From Treponema sp. (lineage in GTDB: Bacteria > Spirochaetota > Spirochaetia > Treponematales > Treponemataceae), in NCBI GenBank assembly GCA_024693715.1, contig JAILKS010000026.1, forward strand, positions 38,262-102,261: a DNA stretch of 64,000 nucleotides, written 5' to 3'. Shown here piece by piece: positions 35,063 to 43,962 of this stretch. Both the position numbers and the translations under genes were made by a program. The notes under the pieces were generated by a model that had not been told where the DNA came from, ran no database searches, and saw only the letters and a list, made by a program, of their open reading frames with translations. How positions within the stretch are numbered: the first letter of the stretch is position 1; each line of letters starts with the position of its first letter.

Positions 35063-37366
35063 TTATCCTATTTCAGAATTAAGAGCTTTAACAGTATGAA
35101 TTTCCTGATTATCTGCCAGAAGCTTTTTACCTGCTATCTGTACGATACCATTTTTTGCTTCAATTGCTACACTGAAAAATTCATCTATGTTTATTTCAGA
35201 TTTTTTTTCTGCATTAACATCAGAGCCTTCAAGAACTACTTTTGTTCCAGGCTTTGCCCAGGATGCATCCAGAACTTCAACACATTCTTTATCGCCATCC
35301 TTGTAATCACCGGCCAAAAGCATACCGCGGCTTTCAATTCCACGCATAAGTCTTGGAGCAAGATTTGATGCAATTATAACATGTTTTCCCAATAATTCAT
35401 CTTCACGTAAATATTTTCGTAAACCAGACTGTATAGTTCTTGGGATTCCGCTTCCATCGTCAAGAGTTTCAATATAAAGCTTGTCACCGTCAGGATTAGG
35501 TTTAATGTCAACGATTTTTGCGACCTTAAGTTCAATATTCTGATTAAAGAATTCAGCCTGTTTTTCAACCGGTAATGCAGTTGGTTCATTCTTCTTAGTC
35601 TCTTGTTTTTTTGCAGCTTTGTCGGCTTCTTTTTTCTGTTTACCGCTGAATTTTTCCTTAAAAGCAAGCATTGTTTTCTGATCAAGCGGTTTAAAATAAA
35701 CTTCAGTCGGGCCAACCATATCAAGTCCTGTAGTTTCACCAAGATTTGACCAGTCATAACCAGGTTTAGTATCTGTTCCAAGTTTTGATTCTTTAATCGA
35801 TTTTCCAAAATATGACATGATAACCTGCGTATATTGAGGCATGTAAGGATTCATCATAATCATCAAATCTTTAATTACATAACAAAGATTATGAATAAGT
35901 TTAGCACACGCCTGAGGATCTGATTCACGTGTTTTCCATGGTTCTGCAGCCTGGAACTTTTTATTACATATATCAGAAATTTCGAACATTGTATGGAAAG
36001 CATCTTTAAGCTCAGCCCATTCAAGATAATCTGTAGCTTTTTTCTCAAGCTCTCGAACCTGTTTCCATAAATCTTCATCAACAGGAGCATCAGGAATCTT
36101 TCCGTCAAAATATTTATTTACGAAAAGAAGCGTTCTGTTGACAAGATTTCCAAGATTACCAATCAATTCACCGTTAAGTTTTTCCATAAAATCCTTCCAG
36201 GTAAACTGATAATCCTGTTTTTCAGGTCTGTTATAAAAAATATAGAATCTCCATGCATCAGCAGGAATTCCTGTATCAATTGCATCTGTACCGAAAATAC
36301 CTACTCCTTCACTTTTTGAGAATTTTCCATCCTCATAATTCAGGAATTCTGTTGAAGACATATGATAAAGTTTTGTCCAGTTATGCGGTGAACCAAGCAT
36401 AGTACAAGGGAAAATTACAGTATGAAACGGAATGTTATCTTTACCGATAAACTGGAACAAATCTACTTTTTCTTTATTTTTACCTTCCTCACTTTCTTCC
36501 GGACACCACCAGCTCTTCCAGTCAAAGCTTCCCCTTCCCGACTTTTCAAGCTCATCTGCAAGCTGTTTTGTAATTGAAAGATAACCTATCGGTGCATTAA
36601 ACCATACATAAAAAACCTTGTTTTCATAGCCTTCTTTCGGAACAGGAATACCCCACTTCAAATCACGTGTTATTGCCCTTTCCTGAAGTCCATCACGAAT
36701 CCATGCCCTGGTCATATTTATTGCATTGTCTGACCATTTACCTTCAACAGATGTTTTTTCAACCCAATCATTAAGTTTTCCGCTCAACGACGGTAAATCT
36801 ATATAAAGATGCTTTGTTTCACGAACTTCAGGTGTAGAACCACAGGTATGACACTTAGGCTCCTTTAATTCTACAGGATCTAAAAGAGAACCGCACTTAT
36901 CACACTGATCACCTCGTGCCTTTGTTGAACCGCATTTTGGGCAGATACCGTCCACGTATCGGTCAGCAAGAAACATATTACATTTTGTACAGAAAAGCTG
37001 TTTATTGGCATGCTCTTTAATTAAACCTGCTTTATCAAGATCATTAAACAACCCCTGTGTAATTTCTGTACACTGCTGATTTGATGTACGTCCGAATTTA
37101 TCAAAATTAATATTAAACCACTTATAAATCTTTGTGTGCTCCTGATAATAATGATTACATAAAGCACGAGGCTCCTTTCCTTCTTCAAGAGCCTTTGTTT
37201 CAGTTGCGGTACCATATTCATCAACACCGCAGATATAAATTGTATCATATCCTCTGTTACGGCAGAATCGTGCAAATACGTCGCCTGAAAGTGATTGAAT
37301 TATATTTCCAAGATGAGGAATATTATTAACATAAGGTAATGCTGCAGTAATAAGTCTTCTGTTCAT
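35063..37366 (-). CDS. metG: Methionyl-tRNA synthetase with C-terminal tRNA-binding domain
   Basis: Charges tRNA-Met. The 767-residue protein has the class I HIGH-type motif HLGN at residues 18-21 and the KFSKS motif near residue 345. The zinc-knuckle insertion has four CxxC-type pairs (CTKC, CPKC, CDKC, CHTC) between about 122 and 180. A C-terminal OB-fold of the Trbp111 type lies at about 625-727 (ELKVAKIVDIKPNPDGDKLYIE). This is a full bacterial dimeric form. An AAGGGA site precedes the ATG. Confidence 0.96.
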   Translation of the reverse strand: MNRRLITAALPYVNNIPHLGNIIQSLSGDVFARFCRNRGYDTIYICGVDEYGTATETKALEEGKEPRALCNHYYQEHTKIYKWFNINFDKFGRTSNQQCTEITQGLFNDLDKAGLIKEHANKQLFCTKCNMFLADRYVDGICPKCGSTKARGDQCDKCGSLLDPVELKEPKCHTCGSTPEVRETKHLYIDLPSLSGKLNDWVEKTSVEGKWSDNAINMTRAWIRDGLQERAITRDLKWGIPVPKEGYENKVFYVWFNAPIGYLSITKQLADELEKSGRGSFDWKSWWCPEESEEGKNKEKVDLFQFIGKDNIPFHTVIFPCTMLGSPHNWTKLYHMSSTEFLNYEDGKFSKSEGVGIFGTDAIDTGIPADAWRFYIFYNRPEKQDYQFTWKDFMEKLNGELIGNLGNLVNRTLLFVNKYFDGKIPDAPVDEDLWKQVRELEKKATDYLEWAELKDAFHTMFEISDICNKKFQAAEPWKTRESDPQACAKLIHNLCYVIKDLMIMMNPYMPQYTQVIMSYFGKSIKESKLGTDTKPGYDWSNLGETTGLDMVGPTEVYFKPLDQKTMLAFKEKFSGKQKKEADKAAKKQETKKNEPTALPVEKQAEFFNQNIELKVAKIVDIKPNPDGDKLYIETLDDGSGIPRTIQSGLRKYLREDELLGKHVIIASNLAPRLMRGIESRGMLLAGDYKDGDKECVEVLDASWAKPGTKVVLEGSDVNAEKKSEINIDEFFSVAIEAKNGIVQIAGKKLLADNQEIHTVKALNSEIG

Positions 37367-37464
37367 TTTTGTTCCCTTTAATCAAAATTTTATGTAATTT
37401 TATCAAAAAATAAATAATTTTACAATTAAAGAAATAGTTTAAAAAAAATAAAAATTATTTCAAT

Positions 37465-37499
37465 TTGTGTAACCACAAACAATTCTTATGGTTTTACAA
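37465..37499 (+). other. Imperfect hairpin in the metG-dgt divergent gap
   Basis: TTGTGTAACC (37465-37474) can pair with GGTTTTACAA (37490-37499), matching 8 of 10. The 250-base divergent region otherwise holds the terminator at 37527-37570 and the promoters for both genes. Function is unknown. Confidence 0.3.
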
Positions 37500-37526
37500 G
37501 TGTACAACACAAGATAATCAATGCAT

Positions 37527-37570
37527 AAAAAACTGCCGTTTTTATTCTCCTTTTGCGGCAGTTTTTTTTT
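37527..37570 (+). terminator. Intrinsic terminator in the metG-dgt divergent gap
   Basis: AAAAAACTGCCG (37527-37538) and CGGCAGTTTTTT (37556-37567) form a perfect 12-bp stem, followed by T bases to 37570. It has the form of a strong plus-strand terminator, and its A-run gives a U-tract on the minus strand as well. No protein gene ends upstream on the plus strand, which is unusual. Confidence 0.7.
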
Positions 37571-37616
37571 ATAAATAAGTGGAAAAATAACATAAATAAT
37601 ATTATTCTATATCTAT

Positions 37617-38903
37617 ATGAAAGATTCTTTTAAAAATTTAGCATGCAATAAGAATAACCCAAAATATGAACAGGCTATAAAACGTGAAATCCCCATATAT
37701 TCAAGAAATAATGATATACGTTCAGAATTTGAAAGAGACTACACTCGCCTTCTTCATTGTGAAGCATACCGAAGACTGAAGCATAAAACACAAGTATTTT
37801 TCGCACCGCACAACGATCATATTTGTACAAGAATGGAGCATGTAAGTCATGTTGCATCAGTTGCAGCTACAATTTCAAAATATCTTGGATTGAATGAACA
37901 GCTTGCAATCGCTATTGCAACCGGACATGATATCGGTCATGCACCTTTTGGTCATCACGGAGAAAACTGCCTTAATAATCTTCTTGAACAAAAGGAAGGT
38001 AAAAATGCACCGAAAAAGTTCTGGCATGAACGAAACAGTCTTTTTTTTGCAGATTTTATTGAAGGACTCGCAGATCCTGATGGTGTTGAACAGCCACTCA
38101 ACCTTACATATGCAGTTCGTGACGGATTAATCTGTCATTGCGGTGAAATTGATCAGCAGGGAATAATTCCTCGCGAACAGGCAATTGATTTATATTCAAT
38201 GAAGCGTCCCGGACTCACCCAGCCTTTTACATGGGAAGGATGTGTTGTTAAAATTGCCGATAAAATTGCCTATTTAGGAAGAGATTTGGAAGATGCACGG
38301 GAATATTCAATAATTGACATGTCTTCTTACAGACAGCTTCGTGAAATTGTAGGTTCAACTCTTGGCTTTGAACACAAGGGTGCACATGCCTTAAGAAGCG
38401 GAAAAGCAGTAAATACAACTGTTTTAATAAATGATTTAATTGTTGATTTATGTGAACAAAGCTCACCTGAAAAAGGATTATGCTTTTCTGATGAATATTT
38501 TAAATTTATTCTGGAGCTTAAAAAATTTAATTTTGCCAATATTTATAATCACTGGAGACTTTCTGAGTTTGCTATCTATGCAGAAAACATAATTAACACA
38601 CTTTTCAGGACCTTACAAAAAGCACAGATTTATGCAAAAAATGGACGTGTTGCACAGATTTTCAAAACATATCCAAAGCTTTGTGCTACATTCGAAGACT
38701 GGCTGATAAAGCATTCAAATTACAGGGCATGGTCGTCTGAAAAACACAGCTTCATCGATAAAAAAGCAATCCTTCATTACAACATGCCTGTAATATTTGA
38801 TATAAATGATAATGAAAGTTATACAAAGTGTATAATTGAATTTATATCAGGGATGACAGACCAGTTTGCAATTCAGGTGTATGAAGAAATAATAACCTTT
38901 TAG
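37617..38903 (+). CDS. dgt: Deoxyguanosinetriphosphate triphosphohydrolase-like protein
   Basis: HD-domain enzyme that removes triphosphate from dGTP or other dNTPs. The 428-residue protein has the N-terminal FERDYTRLLHCEAYRRLKHKTQVF segment, the HD metal motifs RMEHVSHVA and ATGHDIGHAPFGHHGE, and the later VKIADKIAYLGRDLEDA motif. It matches the bacterial dGTPase-like clade rather than the E. coli enzyme. There is no good ribosome site before the ATG. Confidence 0.93.
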   Translation: MKDSFKNLACNKNNPKYEQAIKREIPIYSRNNDIRSEFERDYTRLLHCEAYRRLKHKTQVFFAPHNDHICTRMEHVSHVASVAATISKYLGLNEQLAIAIATGHDIGHAPFGHHGENCLNNLLEQKEGKNAPKKFWHERNSLFFADFIEGLADPDGVEQPLNLTYAVRDGLICHCGEIDQQGIIPREQAIDLYSMKRPGLTQPFTWEGCVVKIADKIAYLGRDLEDAREYSIIDMSSYRQLREIVGSTLGFEHKGAHALRSGKAVNTTVLINDLIVDLCEQSSPEKGLCFSDEYFKFILELKKFNFANIYNHWRLSEFAIYAENIINTLFRTLQKAQIYAKNGRVAQIFKTYPKLCATFEDWLIKHSNYRAWSSEKHSFIDKKAILHYNMPVIFDINDNESYTKCIIEFISGMTDQFAIQVYEEIITF

Positions 38904-38921
38904 AATAAAAACTTAAATATT

Positions 38922-39191
38922 TTATACTCTATGCATTGAGCTGAATACTTTTTCGTTCATTACGTTGATTTCAACACCTAAGTTTTCAGCCATTTTCATA
39001 AGTTCATTTCTCAATTCATCAATTGAAATATCTGCCTTATCAAGTTCTACCATCATCATCATGACAAAATTTCCGGAAAGGATTGTCTGAGTAATATCTG
39101 CGATATTAATTGTATGATCTGCAAGGAATTTTGTAACACCTGCAATAATTCCGACTTTATCTGAACCTACGACAGTTATTATAGCTTTCAT
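38922..39191 (-). CDS. ACT domain protein (UPF0237 family)
   Basis: The 89-residue protein is a single ACT domain, with MKAIITVVGSDKVGIIAGVTKFLADHTINI at the N-terminus and FVMMMMVELDKADI in the middle. The family resembles the ligand-binding domains of amino-acid regulators and is of unknown function. It has a clear AGGAG site and lies 23 bases downstream of argF, so the two are probably co-transcribed. An amino-acid-sensing role is inferred from the fold. Confidence 0.88.
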   Translation of the reverse strand: MKAIITVVGSDKVGIIAGVTKFLADHTINIADITQTILSGNFVMMMMVELDKADISIDELRNELMKMAENLGVEINVMNEKVFSSMHRV

Positions 39192-39214
39192 GTTTATCTC
39201 CTGAAATTTCCGTA

Positions 39215-40207
39215 TTAAAAGTTATTTCCTAATGTTGCTGCAATTACAGCTTTTATTGTATGCATTCTGTTTTCCGCCTCATCAAAAACTACAGACTGTT
39301 CACTTTCAAAAACTTCATCTGTAACTTCCATTGAATCGAGTCCGAACTTCTGCCCTATTTCTTTTCCAATTTTTGTATTTAAATCATGAAAAGATGGAAG
39401 GTCATGCATAAAAATCGCTGTTTTTTTAGCTTTTGACATAACTTCCTTATTTACCTGATATGGTTTTAAATCCTTGATTCGTTTTGCCCAGACTTCATCA
39501 GGCTCGCCCATGCTTACCCATACATCAGTATAAATAATATCTGCATCCTTCGCCGCATTATCAATATTTTCTTCAAGAGTTATAGAAGCACCGGTTTGAT
39601 TACACCAGTTACTACATTCATCGATAAGATTTTTTGAAGGAAAATATTCTTTTGGTGCGCACAAAGTAAGATTAATTCCAACCTTTGAACAGGCAATGCA
39701 AAGTGAATTACCAATATTATATCGGGCATCACCAAAATATACTAATTTAAGTCCTTTAAGCTTTCCAAAATGCTCTCGGATAGTAAGAAGATCTGCAAGC
39801 ATTTGTGTAGGATGATATTCATTAGTCAGACCATTCCATACAACTTTTCCAGAATAAGCGGCAAGATCTTCAACAATTTTTTGTTCATATCCTCTGTATT
39901 CAATACCGTCAAACATTCTTCCCAAAACTCTTGCGGTATCTGCAATGCTTTCTTTTTTTCCAATTTGGGAACCTTCAGCAAGATATGTTGTACAAATTCC
40001 AAGATCATGAGCGGCAACTTCAAATGCACATCTTGTTCTGGTACTTGTCTTTTCAAAAATAAGGGCAATATTTTTTCCACGATGAATATCTACAGGAATA
40101 CCTTTTCTTTTCTTTTCCTTTAAATCTGCAGCAAGATCAAGCAGACCTAAAATCTCATCAGTTGAAAAATCTTTTAATGTTAGAAAATTTCTGCCTTTTA
40201 AATCCAT
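39215..40207 (-). CDS. argF: Ornithine carbamoyltransferase, HCLP motif changed to HDLP
   Basis: Joins carbamoyl phosphate and ornithine to give citrulline, or the reverse in the arginine deiminase pathway. The 330-residue protein has STRTR (residues 55-59), HPTQ (132-135), the ornithine-specific DVWVSMG motif (228-234), and C-terminal [10 protein letters not shown]. The usual HCLP motif reads HDLP (Asp269; codon GAC), replacing the conserved Cys. Other family residues look intact. No other arginine genes are present nearby. AAGGA precedes the ATG. Confidence 0.88.
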   Translation of the reverse strand: MDLKGRNFLTLKDFSTDEILGLLDLAADLKEKKRKGIPVDIHRGKNIALIFEKTSTRTRCAFEVAAHDLGICTTYLAEGSQIGKKESIADTARVLGRMFDGIEYRGYEQKIVEDLAAYSGKVVWNGLTNEYHPTQMLADLLTIREHFGKLKGLKLVYFGDARYNIGNSLCIACSKVGINLTLCAPKEYFPSKNLIDECSNWCNQTGASITLEENIDNAAKDADIIYTDVWVSMGEPDEVWAKRIKDLKPYQVNKEVMSKAKKTAIFMHDLPSFHDLNTKIGKEIGQKFGLDSMEVTDEVFESEQSVVFDEAENRMHTIKAVIAATLGNNF

Positions 40208-40258
40208 ATAATTTTCCTTTTTAATAAAACATTATAATAGCAGATTTAAATAAAAAGG

Positions 40259-40927
40259 TTAAGCATTGAGTAAGTTCAATTTTACATAATCACACATATC
40301 ATTAAGGGAATTACAGACAGTAAGACACATTTTTTCAAGGTCTGCAGCAGGTTTAATCATATCAGGAACCATAATGACCTGAAGACCTGCTTCATATGCA
40401 CTTTTAATACCGTTAGGGCTGTCCTCTACCGCAATACATTGTTCCGGTTTAAGCGAAAGTGATTCACATGCAAGTCTGTAAATTTCAGGGTCTGGTTTAC
40501 TATGAACAACCATATCACCGGTTACAAGCTTTTCAAAATAATTGATTACTCCTGCAGCGGTCAATTGTCGTCTAACCGTATTACCGGCGGTTGATGAAGC
40601 AAGACCAAGAGTAAAATGCTTCGTTAAAAAATCAAGTGATTCTTTTACAAACGGAAGAAGAGGTATTCCTGATGTATCTTCAATTTCCCTGAAATATTCA
40701 CCTGTAAGTGATAAAAATTTATGAACATCAAAATCACTGCCATAATAATCCTTTAATAAAATGACCATATCATCATAATTTGTTCCACGGCATTTATCGA
40801 TTATCACAGAAGAAGATTTTGATAACTTTAATTTTGTTGCAGCTTTTTCCCAGGTGATGTCACTTATTCTTTCCGAGTCTAGAATTACGCCATCCATATC
40901 AAAAATGAATGCTTTTATTTTACACAT
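40259..40927 (-). CDS. HAD-superfamily hydrolase, beta-phosphoglucomutase-like
   Basis: The 222-residue protein has motif I FIFDMDGVILDSE (near residues 7-19), motif II LGLASSTAGNTVRRQL, a Lys at SKPDPEIY, and motif IV CIAVEDSPNGIKSAYEAG. These match HAD subfamily IA phosphatases/phosphomutases with an alpha-helical cap. Substrate unknown. Its first 13 bases overlap the upstream kinase gene's end. Confidence 0.86.
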   Translation of the reverse strand: MCKIKAFIFDMDGVILDSERISDITWEKAATKLKLSKSSSVIIDKCRGTNYDDMVILLKDYYGSDFDVHKFLSLTGEYFREIEDTSGIPLLPFVKESLDFLTKHFTLGLASSTAGNTVRRQLTAAGVINYFEKLVTGDMVVHSKPDPEIYRLACESLSLKPEQCIAVEDSPNGIKSAYEAGLQVIMVPDMIKPAADLEKMCLTVCNSLNDMCDYVKLNLLNA

Positions 40928-42564
40928 TTTAACTCCGATGAGATATAAAGCACATCCTGATACCAGTCAATCAAAAGTGAAAAATATTCTTCCCTGTACC
41001 CTTCACAATTTACTTTAATTTTCCAGACAGTACCTGTTTTAATTTCACTCAAAGGGATTTTTTTAATATCAACCCATTTTCCGCCATAATTAATCGTTAT
41101 TTTAGATTTATCGGTAATGTCCTCTCCAGTCTGACTATCCTGAACAAAGGTTTTGATTTCAAGATTTCGTTTTGCATTTTTTAAAAGATTGCATTTTAAA
41201 GTCTGACGTGGATGTTCTACCGTAAAAGATTTCCACCAGATATAAGGACCAGCTACTACCTTTACTCTGTAATCTCCATGCTTTAAAAAGACATCGGTTG
41301 TATCATAAGTAACATTTTTAGAGGTATCGCTTATTACTTCCAGAGACGGCTTTTTAAATAAATGATCAAATTTTCGTGAGCCTTTTACAGCAAAAATTCT
41401 GTCGGAATTTTTAACTTCAGGAATATCCTTATTATCATTTTCAAAGAAAAATGCTTTTACAGGAAGATCAAGATTCGTAGAAAGTGCTCTTGGAATCTCA
41501 ATTTCTATATTTACAGGTGTATATTTTTTCCTTAAAACAGTCCTGTGGAAAAATCCTATTTTCAAAAGTGCAAAAAAAGCGGCAGTTACAAGGACCACAA
41601 TGCCACAGATTAATGCTACTCTTTTTTGAATTCTATCCTTTGGTAAAATCGCCGGATAGTTATAAGTTTTAGATGCAATTACAGATTTTGCTATCTGTAC
41701 CCTTATTTCATGTGTATCGTAATGACTTAAATATCTTTTTACACGTCTTAAAACCTTATCGATATTTTTAGGTCTGGAAGAAGCCTTTGGTTTAATCATC
41801 CAGTTGATTAAACGTTCAAGATTACGTGAAATTGATTTGTCTATTAATCTTGGCTTTATATATTTTCCCTTTTTGATTGTTTTTAAAGTTTCAAGCGTAA
41901 AAGTACCAGGATATGGTTTTGTACCTGTAAGCATTTCATAAAGCATAATTCCAAGTGCATAAATATCTGCACGTCTGTCTACTGCGGCACTATTTTCAAA
42001 CTGTTCAGGAGGCATGTAAGCGGGAGTTCCAAGAGCAATTCCTGTTTTTGTAAGTGCTTCTTCCTGTTCCTGCGAATCGCTTGCAATACCAAAATCAGCC
42101 AGTTTAATTTCTCCTCGCTTTGAAATTAGAATATTTCCGGGCTTTATATCTCTATGAACAATATCGTTTGAATGAGCATATTTAAGGGCATAACAGGCAT
42201 CCTGCATAAAAAGCATTGCAACAGGATGAGGTAAAGAAGTCTGTTTCTGGATAAGCTTATCTAAAGACATTCCGTCCACAAGCTCTTCAACCATAAATCG
42301 GTAACTGCCTTCAGTAAAATAGTCAAAAAGATGAACGATATAAGGGCTTTGTAAATCAAGAAGAATCTGTGCTTCCTTTTTAAAACGACTTGCATCAGCA
42401 CCCTTCCGATTCGACATCTTTTTTATAACTACATATCTTTTTAACGAAGGATGAATCGCTTTATAAACTACACCCATTCCGCCCTTTGCAATTACACCAA
42501 GAACTTTATACTTTCCTATCATTGCAGGACAATCAACTTTTACTGTCTGTTCAGTCTCTTTCAT
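40915..42564 (-). CDS. Membrane-anchored Ser/Thr protein kinase (PASTA-less Hanks type)
   Basis: The 549-residue protein has an N-terminal kinase domain: glycine loop IAKGGMGVVYKA (25-36), Lys48, HRDIKPGN with Asp139, and DFG at 157-159. A single membrane helix follows at about 316-338. An external or periplasmic beta-rich region of 200 residues ends the protein; no PASTA repeats are seen. The first glycine of the loop appears to be Ala26, otherwise the active site is intact. It overlaps its neighbours on both sides by 13-14 bases and sits downstream of phosphoesterase and FHA genes. Confidence 0.9.
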   Translation of the reverse strand: MKETEQTVKVDCPAMIGKYKVLGVIAKGGMGVVYKAIHPSLKRYVVIKKMSNRKGADASRFKKEAQILLDLQSPYIVHLFDYFTEGSYRFMVEELVDGMSLDKLIQKQTSLPHPVAMLFMQDACYALKYAHSNDIVHRDIKPGNILISKRGEIKLADFGIASDSQEQEEALTKTGIALGTPAYMPPEQFENSAAVDRRADIYALGIMLYEMLTGTKPYPGTFTLETLKTIKKGKYIKPRLIDKSISRNLERLINWMIKPKASSRPKNIDKVLRRVKRYLSHYDTHEIRVQIAKSVIASKTYNYPAILPKDRIQKRVALICGIVVLVTAAFFALLKIGFFHRTVLRKKYTPVNIEIEIPRALSTNLDLPVKAFFFENDNKDIPEVKNSDRIFAVKGSRKFDHLFKKPSLEVISDTSKNVTYDTTDVFLKHGDYRVKVVAGPYIWWKSFTVEHPRQTLKCNLLKNAKRNLEIKTFVQDSQTGEDITDKSKITINYGGKWVDIKKIPLSEIKTGTVWKIKVNCEGYREEYFSLLIDWYQDVLYISSELKCVK

Positions 42565-43570
42565 TTTTTACCTCATAAATATCTTCATCCGGATTAAAAA
42601 TTTTATCTTTTGATACTATTGCGACATTCTGTTCAAGAGGATTATGTATCTGAATAAATTTTCCATTCTGCCTCAAGCTGTATTTTCCCTTAACAGGTCT
42701 ATGCCCTGCAAAATAAAATGCCTTGGACGCATATTTTTTTCCAAGCAGTTCATTTAAAACAAACTCTACCGTATTTTCTTTTACCTGACCGTTTCTCGTC
42801 CATATTAAACCGAAAACAGTTTCTGCATCTGACTTTGCATTAATAAGCTGTTCCCGTGTAAAAGATTTAGACGGTTCTGCATGAGAAATAACACAATTTT
42901 TTGAAGAAATAATCAAGGGTAAAGACTGTTCATAAAACGAAATAAGAAAAAGAATATCATCTCCATAATATTCAGAGATAAACTTTTTTACCATCTGCCC
43001 TTCTTCTGCATATTTACAAAAAGCATAATCACCGTTTGCCGTTTCATTAAGAATATTTTCATGATTTCCCTTGATAAAATGAAAATTTTCAGGATAATCA
43101 CATTTTAATTTCATAATACCTGTCAAAGTAGAAAGACATTCAATCATTTCTTCGGTCATATTTTGACCAGTATAACATTTATTGTTAAATTCATCTTCTA
43201 TCTGCCTCCATCTTTCGGCAGTATGTTCAGTATGAATTGCATCTCCTACGCAAACTATATAAAGCATTTTCTTTTCAAGTGCTTTTTCAACAGTAAGATT
43301 TTTTTGATTTAAGATATTTTCAGGAAGTTTATATTTTAAAAGATTCAATAAAAAATAAGGACGTGCATGTAAATCAGGAACAACAATTACAGGAATATCA
43401 TCTTTAAGCTCAATAAGAGAGCCCGGATTTCCTGATTTATCCTTTGGACGGTATTCAACATTTTCCGCTTCCAGCACTTCAGAAACGTTATTTACCAGAG
43501 AAAATAAAAAATCATGTGAAGGAAGCTCCTTAGTTAAAAGAAGTTCTTCTGCCGTAAAGTTTTTTTCCAT
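42551..43570 (-). CDS. Calcineurin-like metallophosphoesterase
   Basis: The 339-residue protein has the metal motifs VVPDLHARPYF, CVGDAIHTEH, IKGNHENI and VISHAEPS. They fit a PPP/calcineurin-like phosphoesterase. The usual DxH is DLH, and GDxxD is GDAIH, so metal geometry may differ. It lies between the FHA and Ser/Thr kinase genes, 3 bases after FHA and overlapping the kinase. It may be the matching protein phosphatase, in place of the PP2C enzymes usually paired with such kinases; this is inferred from context. Confidence 0.82.
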   Translation of the reverse strand: MEKNFTAEELLLTKELPSHDFLFSLVNNVSEVLEAENVEYRPKDKSGNPGSLIELKDDIPVIVVPDLHARPYFLLNLLKYKLPENILNQKNLTVEKALEKKMLYIVCVGDAIHTEHTAERWRQIEDEFNNKCYTGQNMTEEMIECLSTLTGIMKLKCDYPENFHFIKGNHENILNETANGDYAFCKYAEEGQMVKKFISEYYGDDILFLISFYEQSLPLIISSKNCVISHAEPSKSFTREQLINAKSDAETVFGLIWTRNGQVKENTVEFVLNELLGKKYASKAFYFAGHRPVKGKYSLRQNGKFIQIHNPLEQNVAIVSKDKIFNPDEDIYEVKNERD

Positions 43571-43573
43571 CTG

Positions 43574-43918
43574 TTACGAAATTACCAGATTCATGTTCCC
43601 TATAGTAATTTTGTCTCCAGGATTAAGCTTTACGTATTTTTCCGGCGGGATTCTGTTGCCATTCAGGAAAGTTCCATTTGTAGAATGTTCATCCTTTATA
43701 AAATAAACATCCTTGATTTTCTGAATAACTGCATGACGTCTGCTTGCAAGTTTATTATCAACAACAACATCATTATCAGATTCACGGCCAATTGTAATTT
43801 TAGCGACAAGTTCTATCTTTTTTCTGTTGAACATAAGATAACTTGCAGGCTTTTCAGCACCGAAAGAATTCAGCTGCATTCCTACCGGTGATTTTGATTG
43901 TATTGTTTCATTACTCAT
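43574..43918 (-). CDS. FHA domain phosphothreonine-binding protein
   Basis: The 114-residue protein is a nearly bare FHA domain. It has IGRESDNDVVVDNKLASRRHAVI, then FIKDEHSTNGTFLNGNRI and GDKITIGN. The Arg, Ser, His and Asn phosphopeptide-binding residues are present (GRES, SRRH, NGT). It is the first gene of the FHA-phosphoesterase-kinase unit. A strong promoter sits right before the ATG, with no ribosome site, consistent with a leaderless message. Confidence 0.92.
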   Translation of the reverse strand: MSNETIQSKSPVGMQLNSFGAEKPASYLMFNRKKIELVAKITIGRESDNDVVVDNKLASRRHAVIQKIKDVYFIKDEHSTNGTFLNGNRIPPEKYVKLNPGDKITIGNMNLVIS

Positions 43919-43924
43919 ACTTTA

Positions 43925-43953
43925 ATTATATATCTGAATTTACAACTTTTCAA
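43925..43953 (-). promoter_or_regulatory. Promoter of the FHA-phosphoesterase-kinase unit, leaderless spacing
   Basis: TTGAAA (43953-43948), a 17-base spacer and TATAAT (43930-43925) on the minus strand. Six bases separate the -10 box from the ATG at 43918. The predicted start is the A of the ATG. No Shine-Dalgarno sequence is present. It lies in the 44-base gap after the serine hydrolase gene. Confidence 0.75.
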
Positions 43954-43962
43954 ATTCTTTAA

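Noticed and set aside
35374..35808. A 144-codon reading frame inside metG on the same strand
   Set aside because: It is an out-of-frame overlap with a biased Lys/Leu/Asn composition and no ribosome site or family match; metG is complete through it.
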